Assembly (NCBI RefSeq): GCF_000739715.2
Contig: NZ_BBJC02000006.1
Coordinates: 1 to 64,000, forward strand
Source of the DNA: Falsirhodobacter sp. alg1
GTDB taxonomy: Bacteria > Pseudomonadota > Alphaproteobacteria > Rhodobacterales > Rhodobacteraceae
Length of the DNA: 64,000 nt
Reading direction: 5' to 3'
Of the stretch, positions 1 through 7,808 are shown piece after piece. The first letter of the stretch is position 1. Every line of letters begins with the position of its first letter. The notes under the pieces are model-generated. The model was not told the DNA's origin. It searched no databases and saw only the letters and a list, made by a program, of their open reading frames with translations. A program made the position numbers and the translations under genes.

Positions 1-77
1 GGGACATGCCGAATGAGGATTTCAACTTTGGCCCCGGCTCGCTAGGATCGCAGACCCTCATGCAAAGAAGAAATGCC

Positions 78-812
78 ATGGCCAAAATCCCCACCTCCCG
101 CGTTGACAGGCTGCTGTCCTCGATGGGCTACGGCTCTCGCAAGGATATGGCGCGGATGGCAAAGGCAGGGGGGATCACGCTGGACGGGGACGATCTGACG
201 GATGTGACAATGCGGATCCCCGTTACCCCCGATCTGCCCACCCGGATGGAGGTAGATGGAGAACCGCTGGACCCTGTGGCCGGAATGGTCATCCTGCTGA
301 ACAAACCCCTGGGCGTGACGTGTTCGCACAAGGAAGAAGGGGGGCTGGTCTATGACCTTCTGCCCAAGCGCTGGAAACTGCGCGATCCGGCACTGTCGAC
401 GGTGGGCCGGCTGGACAAGCAGACGTCGGGCCTGCTGCTGCTGACGGATGACGGGGATCTGCTGCACCGCGTGATCAGCCCCAAACGCCATGTGACAAAG
501 ACCTATCGGGCGAAACTGGCACGCCCGCTGGATGGCACCGAGGGCAGCCTGTTCGCTTCGGGCGAATTGATGCTGGAGGGGGAGGAAAAGCCGCTTGCCC
601 CCGCCCGACTGGAAGTGGTTTCCCCCACCGAAGCCCTGCTGAGTGTGACGGAAGGACGCTACCATCAGGTGCGCCGCATGTTCGCAGCCACCGGCAACCA
701 CGTGGAGGATCTGCACCGCGAACGTCAGGGCGGGCTTTCCCTGCCCGATGATCTGGCACCCGGCCAGTGGAAGCTGCTGTCAGCGGCTGAAATCGCCTCC
801 ATCTTCGCATAG
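78..812 (+). CDS. rsuA: 16S rRNA pseudouridine synthase (RsuA/RluB family)
   Basis: 244 residues. Members of this family isomerise a uridine in rRNA to pseudouridine in the cytoplasm; RsuA itself acts on 16S U516. An N-terminal S4-like RNA-binding segment (RVDRLLSSMGYGSRKD) is followed by the catalytic domain. The signature GRLDKQTSGLLLLTDDG carries the catalytic Asp, and YHQVRRMFAATGNHV is the usual C-terminal family motif. I chose the ATG at 78 because an AAGAAG-like ribosome site sits just upstream and the S4 domain begins there; the open frame runs further back to 6 but the extra residues look like leader sequence. RsuA is preferred over RluB/RluE from the S4 domain plus short length, but the exact target base is inferred. 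Confidence 0.9.
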   Translation: MAKIPTSRVDRLLSSMGYGSRKDMARMAKAGGITLDGDDLTDVTMRIPVTPDLPTRMEVDGEPLDPVAGMVILLNKPLGVTCSHKEEGGLVYDLLPKRWKLRDPALSTVGRLDKQTSGLLLLTDDGDLLHRVISPKRHVTKTYRAKLARPLDGTEGSLFASGELMLEGEEKPLAPARLEVVSPTEALLSVTEGRYHQVRRMFAATGNHVEDLHRERQGGLSLPDDLAPGQWKLLSAAEIASIFA

Positions 813-1100
813 CGTGCATGTGCAGGCGCGCTGTCAGCCCTGCACATTCCGACGCGCTTCCTGCCGGTCCCGCCATTGGTTCAACGGCCCCCCGGAACCG
901 TTGCACGGCACAGCCCAGAACCCTTCGTGCATGAACGGTCGAGGGGGCCTTATGCGGCCAGTATCCAGCCCCCGTAGTCGGGCAGACAAGGGTTTCGGCA
1001 AAGCATTTCGACAGCGCGGCCGACGTAGGCACCCCGCGCCCCGACCACCCGGATAACGCCCATAACCCGTCATCGACGGAATAGACAGTTCCGGGATTGC

Positions 1101-2277
1101 ACCGGCGCCAAGATCATCAAATGCACCGCCCAGAACTTCGCCCCGATCGGCACAGGCCCATATGTCAGGCCCATATGTGGTGACGGACTTCCGGCCCAAC
1201 GACGTGGCGACCTATGCCATGAACCTGCTGTATCGTGACGCGGACAAGCCGCATTTCGCGAATGTCGTCATCAAGGGCGGTGGGGATGCGACATCGGCCG
1301 CGCGGGCGGTATTCGAGACTGGAGAGACGGATTTCGCGTGGAACCTCCAACTGGCGCCCGATGTGCTTGACCAGATGATGGCCAAGGGCAGGGGCGATCC
1401 GGTCACGGCATTCGGGTCAGCCGTTGAATATGTATTCCTGAACCAGACCGACCCCGATCCGGCACTGAACGCGCTACGCTCCACCGTGGAGGGAGGGGAA
1501 CATCCAATCTTGGCGGATATTGACGTTCGTCACGCGCTCTCGCTGGCGATTGACCGTCCCGTGCTGGCCGAGGCGCTTTACGGCCCCCTTGGCAAACCGA
1601 CATGCAACATCGTTCCCGCCCCCGCGCAATATGTGTCCACCGCGAATGACGAATGCCTGACTCAGGACGTGGATCGCGCAAAGGCCTTGCTGACCGAAGC
1701 CGGTTGGGTCGATACCGACGGCGACGGCATCCGTGACAAGGACGGGCGCAAGCTGTCCTTGCTGTTCACCACCACGACCAGCGGCGTGCGACAGGATACA
1801 CAAGGTATCCTGAAGCAATGGTGGCAGGATATCGGTGCCGAGGTGGAATTGCGCAACGTGGCGGGTTCCGTCTTCTTTGGCGGGGATGCGGGCAATCCGG
1901 ACACGCGGCAAAAGTTCTTTGCCGATATCGAGATGTACACAGACAATTCCAAAGGCACGGATCAGGAATCCTTTCTGGCAAAATGGACCTGTGCCAGCAT
2001 TCCGTCGCCTTCGAACCAGTGGCAGGGCAGCAATGTCCAGCGGTTCTGTTCGCCGGAATATGACGCGCTGGCGGAGAAACTGCGCGAGACCGACGGCCTG
2101 GAGGCGCGCACCGCCGTTGCGCGAGAGATGAACGATATCCTTGCGCAATCCTTCACGATGCTGCCCATCGTTCATCGCGGCAATATCTCGGGCAAGGCGA
2201 AATCGCTGGATGGCCCGCGGATGAACAACTGGGACAGCGAATTGTGGAACATCGCGGACTGGTCGCGGGTGGACTGA
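1101..2277 (+). pseudogene. Truncated family 5 (peptide/nickel-type) ABC substrate-binding protein
   Basis: The intact frame from 1162 encodes 371 residues matching the C-terminal two thirds of DppA/OppA-like periplasmic binding proteins, which are normally 500-560 residues. There is no signal peptide and no N-terminal lobe. Just before 1162 another frame reads TAQNFAPIGTGPY, the conserved PIGTGPY motif of this family, and it joins the downstream frame if a 13-bp perfect tandem duplication (1153-1165 and 1166-1178) is removed. The duplication therefore broke the gene. Upstream of about 1100 I see no recognisable N-terminal half; 813-1100 holds no supportable gene. No permease or ATPase genes remain beside it. 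Non-functional by inference. Confidence 0.82.
1153..1178 (+). repeat. 13-bp perfect tandem duplication
   Basis: CAGGCCCATATGT occurs twice without a gap (1153-1165, 1166-1178). Thirteen is not a multiple of three, so the second copy shifts the reading frame of the binding-protein gene between its PIGTGPY motif and the following VVTDFRPND segment. Confidence 0.95.
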
Positions 2278-2282
2278 CATTG

Positions 2283-2313
2283 CCCCCGGTTTGCCTGCAT
2301 GGCGATCCGGGGG
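2283..2313. terminator. Hairpin between convergent genes
   Basis: CCCCCGG (2283-2289) pairs with CCGGGGG (2307-2313) across a 17-base loop. It lies between the end of the binding-protein remnant and the end of the oppositely oriented hydrolase gene, where a bidirectional terminator is expected. No clear T tract. Confidence 0.45.
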
Positions 2314-2339
2314 AGGCAAGACGCGGGTCGGGCCCGGCG

Positions 2340-3632
2340 TCAGCGATCGTTCAGGATCATGCCGTGAAGACGGGTGAACACGCGGTCGCTTTCCCGCAGT
2401 CCGTCATGCTCATATTCGTTTGTGACCCATGCCTTCAGGCCACCGATGCGTCCGGCGGTTTCCAGTGACAGGCCCGCGTCCACGTACATATCATCATAAT
2501 ATACCGCAGCGGCCACCGGCACCTCGTTCGCGGCAAGGCGTGCCGGGTCATAAAGCATCCGATCCAGAGGGCGCCGGGCCAGGGCCTCAGCCGCGGATTG
2601 GAAGGGGCGCAGCGCACGGATTTCGGACAGCATCCACGGATACATCATCTCGCCGGTGAACAGCAGGGGGCGGGCCGTCTGCGCGAAATCGGGGTGCGCC
2701 GCGCGCTGCCGTTCGGCGGCCCAGTTGCTGGATTGCCCGTTCTGGCAATAGATCGATTCATGCAGCGCCATGAACAAGGGGTTCTCGGCAAAACCCGTTT
2801 CGGCCATCACGGCGGACAGAAAGGTTTCCGACAGACCGCAGGGCGAATGGGGATCAAAGGCTTCGTCCAGCATCCAGTGCAGATGTTCGAAACCCGGCCT
2901 TTGCCCGAATGACAGGCCCAGAAGCTGGAAACGGCGGACGGTCAGCCTGTCACCATCCGGCAGCACAGGTGCATGTTCCGCAATCAGATCGGCCACTCTG
3001 TTGGCCGCCGTGCGCGCGGCGGGGTAACGGGCGGCGAACTCCTCGTTCTTGGCACGAACGCGCGGATAGGTGCGGCGGTAGATATCGTCGGCCCCCGCAT
3101 CAAGTCCTGCCAGACCGCCCGTCACCAGACAGGCTTCCAGACCCTCGGGGGCCGTTGACAGATAGCATAGCGTGATCCAGCCGCCGTAGCTTTGGCCCAA
3201 GGTTGTCCATTTCACACCGGCATAGACCGTTTTGCGCAGATGCTCGCAATCACGCACGATGCTATCCGCGCCGAAATGCGCCAGGTAGGCACCCCCGGCC
3301 TCACCGCCCGGAAATTTCGCGATGCGCGCGCCGGTCACGGGGCTGGACCGTCCGGCTCCGCGCTGGTCAAGCAGGATCACGCGGTAGGATTTCAACGCCT
3401 CGGCAAACCAAGCATTCCGGCCCAGAACCGGGCGCGGCCCCTTGCACCCCGGACCCCCTTGCAGGAAAATCAGCAGCGGCAGGTCCTTTGTCGCGTGTTC
3501 CGCCAGCACCACCTCACGCGCGAACAGATCGATCGCCTCGCCGTCCGGGTTGGACCAGTCAAGCGGTACGGGCAGGCTGATATCACGGATGCAAAGCCCC
3601 GGAACCCTGTAGGATTGGATAGTCTGCTGCAT
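2340..3632 (-). CDS. Prolyl aminopeptidase-like alpha/beta hydrolase (peptidase S33 family)
   Basis: 430 residues. Alpha/beta hydrolase fold: the oxyanion region LIFLQGGPGCKGP, the DQRGAGRSSP turn typical of proline iminopeptidases, the nucleophile elbow GQSYGG, and a C-terminal His in EYEHDGLRE. The family removes N-terminal proline from peptides in the cytoplasm. No signal peptide. I chose the ATG at 3632, which has a GGAAG ribosome site five bases upstream; the frame also has an ATG at 3677. The gene is divergent from the M20 amidohydrolase at 3887, and the shared 250-bp region contains an inverted repeat, so co-regulation in peptide or acyl-amino-acid use is plausible. Exact substrate unknown. 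Confidence 0.85.
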   Translation of the reverse strand: MQQTIQSYRVPGLCIRDISLPVPLDWSNPDGEAIDLFAREVVLAEHATKDLPLLIFLQGGPGCKGPRPVLGRNAWFAEALKSYRVILLDQRGAGRSSPVTGARIAKFPGGEAGGAYLAHFGADSIVRDCEHLRKTVYAGVKWTTLGQSYGGWITLCYLSTAPEGLEACLVTGGLAGLDAGADDIYRRTYPRVRAKNEEFAARYPAARTAANRVADLIAEHAPVLPDGDRLTVRRFQLLGLSFGQRPGFEHLHWMLDEAFDPHSPCGLSETFLSAVMAETGFAENPLFMALHESIYCQNGQSSNWAAERQRAAHPDFAQTARPLLFTGEMMYPWMLSEIRALRPFQSAAEALARRPLDRMLYDPARLAANEVPVAAAVYYDDMYVDAGLSLETAGRIGGLKAWVTNEYEHDGLRESDRVFTRLHGMILNDR

Positions 3633-3779
3633 TTCGGCTTCCGTAGATAAAATGGTTTCTGGCAAGGCGCACGACATCGATCAACCGCTTCGTATGCTCA
3701 TGCAACGAAATGTCCAGCCCTTCGGAAACGGCGGCCCGTGTTGCCGGACCAGATTTGTGGCACACATGCGCAGACTTGC

Positions 3780-3815
3780 CCAATATACATGCGAAATATC
3801 AATAAAATATATTGG
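3780..3815. promoter_or_regulatory. Inverted repeat between divergent genes
   Basis: CCAATATA (3780-3787) and TATATTGG (3808-3815) form perfect 8-base arms separated by 20 bases, in the AT-rich region between the hydrolase (start 3632, minus) and the amidohydrolase (start 3887, plus). The arrangement looks like a regulator binding site or overlapping promoters. No regulator gene is adjacent, so the partner is unknown. Confidence 0.4.
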
Positions 3816-3886
3816 AAACATGGTGATAGGGGACTCGCATCCCGCGGCATACCGCGCAAGGATAGGCGCAAACTCCAGGAGATGAC

Positions 3887-5092
3887 ATGAGCACACACAC
3901 GCAGGATGTAGCACAGCACATTGCCCCCTATCTTCAGGAACTGGTCGATATCCGGCAGGACATCCACCGCCATCCCGAACTGGGGCTGAAAGAGGTTCGA
4001 ACATCACAGCTGGTGGCGGACAAGCTGCGGGAATGGGGTATCGAGACGGATGTGGGCATGGCCGGTACGGGGGTCGTCGGCATCATCCGGGGCAATCGTC
4101 CGGGGCAGCGGACCATCGGTTTGCGGGCGGATATGGATGCCCTGCCCATCATTGAGGAAACGGGCGTGCCCTATGCCTCGGAGACCCCCGGCATCATGCA
4201 CGCCTGCGGCCATGACGGGCACACCACCATGCTGCTGGGGGCCGCACGCTATCTGGCCGAAACGCGCGATTTTGCCGGGACCGTCATCCTGATTTTCCAA
4301 CCCGGTGAGGAAGGGTGCGGAGGGGCGCGCAAGATGGTCGAGGATGGTCTGTTCGAGAAATATCCCTGCGACGCCATCTACGGAATGCACAACCGCCCCG
4401 GAATGCCCCTAGGGCAGATCGGATGTCGCCCCGGCCCGATCATGGCTGCGGGATCATGGTGGCAGGTGAAGTTCAAGGGTACGGGCGGTCATGGCGGCGG
4501 TTGGGCCTATAAGGCAACCGATGTGACGGTGGCCGGTGGCAATTTTCTGGCGATGGTCCACAGCATCATCAGCCGGAATATCCCCTCCAGCGATACGGCG
4601 GTCGTATCGGTGGGGCATGTATCGTCGGGGGTTGTCACCTCACCCAATGTGATGCCCGCCGAATTCCTGATTGCAGGGATCGTGCGAACCTTCGACTCTG
4701 ACATCAACGAGACGATGAAACGGCGGATCACCGAAATCGCCAATGGGTGCGCGGCAATGCAGGGCTGCGAGGCCGAGGTGACCTATTGGCACAAGACCTA
4801 TGGCGTGACCAACGAGGCTGAACAGACCAAGGTCGCGACCGCTGCCGCACAGGCCGTGGTCGGCATCGAGAACGTCATGACCGATATTCCGCAGACCACT
4901 GGCGGAGAGGATTTTTCGGAAATGATGCGTGTGGTTCCCGGCACGTTTTCATGGATCGGAAACGGAACGGCGCCCGACGGCTCTGTCCATATCGTGCATA
5001 CCCCGAAGTACAATTTCAACGATGAGGCCATCCCCTTCGGAATCCGGTTCTGGGCCGAGATCGTCCATACCGAGATGGGCATGCCCGCCTGA
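3887..5092 (+). CDS. M20 family amidohydrolase (N-acyl-amino-acid / hippurate hydrolase type)
   Basis: 401 residues, normal length for the family. These cytoplasmic metalloenzymes cleave N-acyl or N-aroyl amino acids into the acid and the amino acid. Metal-site motifs are clear: RADMDALPI, HACGHDGHTTML, FQPGEEGCGGA and a C-terminal TTGGEDFSEM; the GMHNRPG segment matches the dimerisation-side loop. An AGGAG ribosome site sits a few bases upstream of the ATG at 3887. The closest named relatives are hippurate hydrolase (HipO) and IAA-amino acid hydrolase; the sequence does not decide the acyl group. It is followed by a permease fragment of a glycine-betaine-type importer that may once have belonged to the same uptake operon. 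Confidence 0.88.
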   Translation: MSTHTQDVAQHIAPYLQELVDIRQDIHRHPELGLKEVRTSQLVADKLREWGIETDVGMAGTGVVGIIRGNRPGQRTIGLRADMDALPIIEETGVPYASETPGIMHACGHDGHTTMLLGAARYLAETRDFAGTVILIFQPGEEGCGGARKMVEDGLFEKYPCDAIYGMHNRPGMPLGQIGCRPGPIMAAGSWWQVKFKGTGGHGGGWAYKATDVTVAGGNFLAMVHSIISRNIPSSDTAVVSVGHVSSGVVTSPNVMPAEFLIAGIVRTFDSDINETMKRRITEIANGCAAMQGCEAEVTYWHKTYGVTNEAEQTKVATAAAQAVVGIENVMTDIPQTTGGEDFSEMMRVVPGTFSWIGNGTAPDGSVHIVHTPKYNFNDEAIPFGIRFWAEIVHTEMGMPA

Positions 5093-5186
5093 AGACAATT
5101 GCTCTGATGGATGGCGCAGGCAGTGTTTGCGCGGTCTATCGGGGCATTGCCCCCCAAGTGCCCCATGGCAAACGGCGGGAACGGAT

Positions 5187-5480
5187 CGGGGGAGGGTGTC
5201 CGGTACGACGCGGATGCAGAAACTGTGGTTCGTACAGTTGCCTCTGGCCTTGCCCACCATGGCGGTGGAGTTCAATCAGGCCATCATGTTCGCATTCTTC
5301 ATGGTCATCATTGCCGCCTTTATCGGCACGCAGGATCAGGGGCAGGAGCTTCAGCGTACGCTTGCAGGCGCAGATCTGGGCAAGAACTTTGTTCTCGGAA
5401 CCTGTGTTTTCCTGATGGCGCTGAGCTTCGACATGATCATCATGAAATGGAGAAACGACAGAAAACGCCGGCTGGCATGA
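5187..5480 (+). pseudogene. C-terminal fragment of a ProW-like ABC permease
   Basis: The open frame from about 5187 reads the conserved end of glycine betaine/proline-type permeases: GTTRMQKLWFVQLPLALP, then NQAIMFAFFMVIIAAFIG and GQELQRTLAGADLGK, followed by a final membrane helix and a basic tail. This corresponds to the EAA loop and last two helices of ProW. The preceding four or more helices are missing, and 5093-5186 between the amidohydrolase and this fragment shows no coding sequence. Only about 95 residues remain of a protein normally near 280-340 or more, so it cannot form a transporter. A remnant of a deletion. Confidence 0.78.
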
Positions 5481-5491
5481 TGCAGCCGGCG
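5466..5491. terminator. Perfect 9-bp hairpin at the end of the permease fragment
   Basis: CGCCGGCTG (5466-5474) and CAGCCGGCG (5483-5491) are perfect inverted arms around an 8-base loop, spanning the stop codon of the permease fragment and lying just before the convergent nucleosidase gene. Probably a bidirectional terminator, though there is no T run. Confidence 0.5.
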
Positions 5492-5522
5492 CCAGCCTCG
5501 GATGTTCGTTATCCGTAATGGA

Positions 5523-6413
5523 TCACCGCGGCAGTGCCGTCAGAAATGCCTTCACAAGCGTTGCAGAGTTTTCCGAGGCGAGAGACATGAACACGCCCAT
5601 CTCGTTTTCCCCCTCACCACCACCGGCAAGGTCGGACAAGGAGCGGAAGGCGATAAAGGGCACCTGATTGGACCATGCCACCTGTGCCACGGCGGCGGAT
5701 TCCATATCGACGACCTGCGCGTCAAACGTATTGAAGATCCATTCCCGAAGTTCGGCGTTGTCCATAAAGGATGACCCCGACACTCCATGCCCGCCAACAT
5801 GGATTTGCGGCGGTTCGGCCAGGCATTTGTTCTCGGCGTTGCAATCGGCCAGATGGGCATCGGCCGCCACCTTGCGGGCAACCTCAAGCAGATCGGCATC
5901 GGCATCGAACCAGAATCGTTGCTCCGGTTCGCCACGATCGGAGGCGACGGTCGTCTCGGTGGTGAAGAACATCTCGTGGTTCGGGAAGGGCGAGGAGATG
6001 AAGCCCGGCAGTTCGTACCCATCCTCACCCCGGCGGGCCATGACGGTTTCCAGCCATTGGCCCCATTCGGCCGCCACCACCACATCACCGATGTGCAGAT
6101 CAGGGTTCACGCCGCCTGCGATGCCGGAAAAGACAATCGACCGGATATCGAAATGATCCAGCGCAAGCTGCGTGGTCATTGCTGCGTTCACCATCGACAC
6201 GCCGGAAAGGAACAGGACCACATCCTGCCCGGACAGTTGGCCCGTGATGAACCGCTGCCCGTTGATCACCTGGGTTTCCGCATCCGTCATATCGGCCTGA
6301 AGGCTGATCCATTCCGGCTCGAACGCCGACATGACGGCAATCCGTGGTGTATCGGCAAAGGCGGGAACAGCGGACAGCATAAGCGCGGCAAGTGCAGGAC
6401 GGACAATGGACAT
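5523..6413 (-). CDS. Exported MTA/SAH nucleosidase-like (phosphorylase superfamily) protein
   Basis: 296 residues. After a Sec signal peptide (MSIVRPALAALMLSAVPAFA, cleavage after AFA) comes a purine nucleosidase/phosphorylase fold. PRIAVMSAFEPEW is the family start, FSGIAGGVNPDLHIGDVVV the nucleotide-site strand-loop, VVDMESAAVAQVAW the Met-x-Glu ribose-binding motif, and FRSLSDLAGG carries the Asp that protonates the purine in MTAN. Cytoplasmic MTAN is about 230 residues; this one is longer, with a Cys pair in DCNAENKC that could form a disulfide, consistent with a periplasmic protein. It would split purine nucleosides or methylthioadenosine outside the cytoplasm. Exact substrate not determined. 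The next gene upstream on this strand is far enough away that it is likely monocistronic. Confidence 0.82.
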   Translation of the reverse strand: MSIVRPALAALMLSAVPAFADTPRIAVMSAFEPEWISLQADMTDAETQVINGQRFITGQLSGQDVVLFLSGVSMVNAAMTTQLALDHFDIRSIVFSGIAGGVNPDLHIGDVVVAAEWGQWLETVMARRGEDGYELPGFISSPFPNHEMFFTTETTVASDRGEPEQRFWFDADADLLEVARKVAADAHLADCNAENKCLAEPPQIHVGGHGVSGSSFMDNAELREWIFNTFDAQVVDMESAAVAQVAWSNQVPFIAFRSLSDLAGGGEGENEMGVFMSLASENSATLVKAFLTALPR

Positions 6414-6584
6414 GAAAGGAACCTATAAGCGTTTGTTTCCAAAACCATAAAGTCAGGACCGACGAATGCATAGCGGTTATTTCGGACATGACGTAACGCG
6501 CACTGCCTTTATATCACATAAGATATACTATCTGATAATCGTTACGGTCTGGCAGCCACCAAAGCATTCTATTCCATGCCCGCC

Positions 6585-7808
6585 TCAGGGGCGATGCAAT
6601 TGCGGCAGCGGGTGGGTAAAACTGCGACGGCCGCGTTTGTAACCCATGATCGGCTGCGCGATCTCTGCCACCGCCGATGCCGGGCTGAACGCATCAAGCG
6701 CCACAAAATCCGCGGGCCTCCCGACCTCCAGCCCATAATCCGGCAGGTTCAACAGCTTTGCCGAGCGGTTAGTGATCATCGCCATACATTCGGCCATCTG
6801 CTCCGCCACGCCGATTTGCGCGATATTAGCATAGAGGTTCGCCATACGCACAAGCGAACAATCGCCATAGGGCGTAAACGGGTTCATCACATTGTTCGTA
6901 GAGAGCGAGCAATTCACGCCATAGGTCAACAGCTCATGCGCGGGGACCACGCCGCGCGGCACGGCATGATCATGATCACGCCCCATCAGGAACAGATCGG
7001 TAGAAGGCAGCACGGTCACCGCCACCCCGCAATCGGCCAGCCGTTTTGCAAGCATAGCCAGCTGCGCCCGCGGCAGATAGCTGAACTTGGTAACATGGCC
7101 GATGGTGACGCGCCCACCCCAACCGTATTCCTCGGTGCGGCGGCACACATGGTCCACATCCATCATGCTGGTGTCCGAACCGAAATCGAGGTGCATGTCG
7201 ATATCGACATCGAATTCGCGCGCCGTGTCGAATGTCCAGTCGATCTGCCCCTTTGAATCGGTATCGACATAGGGCGCGGCACCCAGCACCTCTGCCCCCT
7301 CCTCCAACGCCTGCCGCAACAGCGCATCGGTGCCAGGGTTGTTCAACAGGCCCTCTTGCGGGAACACGCAGATCTCGGCATCCATCGCCCATTTGTAATC
7401 AGCAATGGCACGGCGCACCCCGTGAAAACCGCGAAGGCCGATGACGGGATCGATCTCTACATGCGTGCGCATGCGCATGGTGCCACGCGCCACGCTCTTG
7501 GCCAATGTATCGCTGGCACGCCGGTATACGTCATCCTCGGTGAAACCCGCCTTGACCGAGGCGACCTGCTGGATTGCCTCCTGGATGTCGCCGCGGCAGA
7601 TGGTGCAGCGATCAAGGATGCAGGCCTTGTCCAGATGAATATGGGTTTCGACAAAACCGGGTACGATCAGCCGCCCGCCAAGATCGATATCCTCCTCGGC
7701 CGGGGTCAGGTTCGTGCCGACTGCCGCAATGCGCCCGTTGGTGATTGCCAGATCAAGGCGCGTATCCGGCGCCTCGGCCAGAACAGCGTTGCGTATTGTG
7801 ATGGACAT
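6585..7808 (-). CDS. Cytosine deaminase-like metal-dependent amidohydrolase
   Basis: 407 residues from the ATG at 7808, which overlaps the stop codon of the upstream amidohydrolase (TGATG), so the two are translationally coupled. TIM-barrel amidohydrolase of the CodA/AtzC group: VETHIHLDKACIL gives the first metal ligands, MHLDFGSD and TIGHVTK further His ligands, and VLPSTDLFLMGR is shared with cytosine deaminases. At the position where CodA has the metal-binding Asp (GHDDVMDPW), this protein reads STNNVMNPFTP, that is Asn. That may mark a distinct subfamily with another substrate. Acts in the cytoplasm on a cyclic amide or amino-heterocycle; substrate unknown. Confidence 0.8.
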   Translation of the reverse strand: MSITIRNAVLAEAPDTRLDLAITNGRIAAVGTNLTPAEEDIDLGGRLIVPGFVETHIHLDKACILDRCTICRGDIQEAIQQVASVKAGFTEDDVYRRASDTLAKSVARGTMRMRTHVEIDPVIGLRGFHGVRRAIADYKWAMDAEICVFPQEGLLNNPGTDALLRQALEEGAEVLGAAPYVDTDSKGQIDWTFDTAREFDVDIDMHLDFGSDTSMMDVDHVCRRTEEYGWGGRVTIGHVTKFSYLPRAQLAMLAKRLADCGVAVTVLPSTDLFLMGRDHDHAVPRGVVPAHELLTYGVNCSLSTNNVMNPFTPYGDCSLVRMANLYANIAQIGVAEQMAECMAMITNRSAKLLNLPDYGLEVGRPADFVALDAFSPASAVAEIAQPIMGYKRGRRSFTHPLPQLHRP

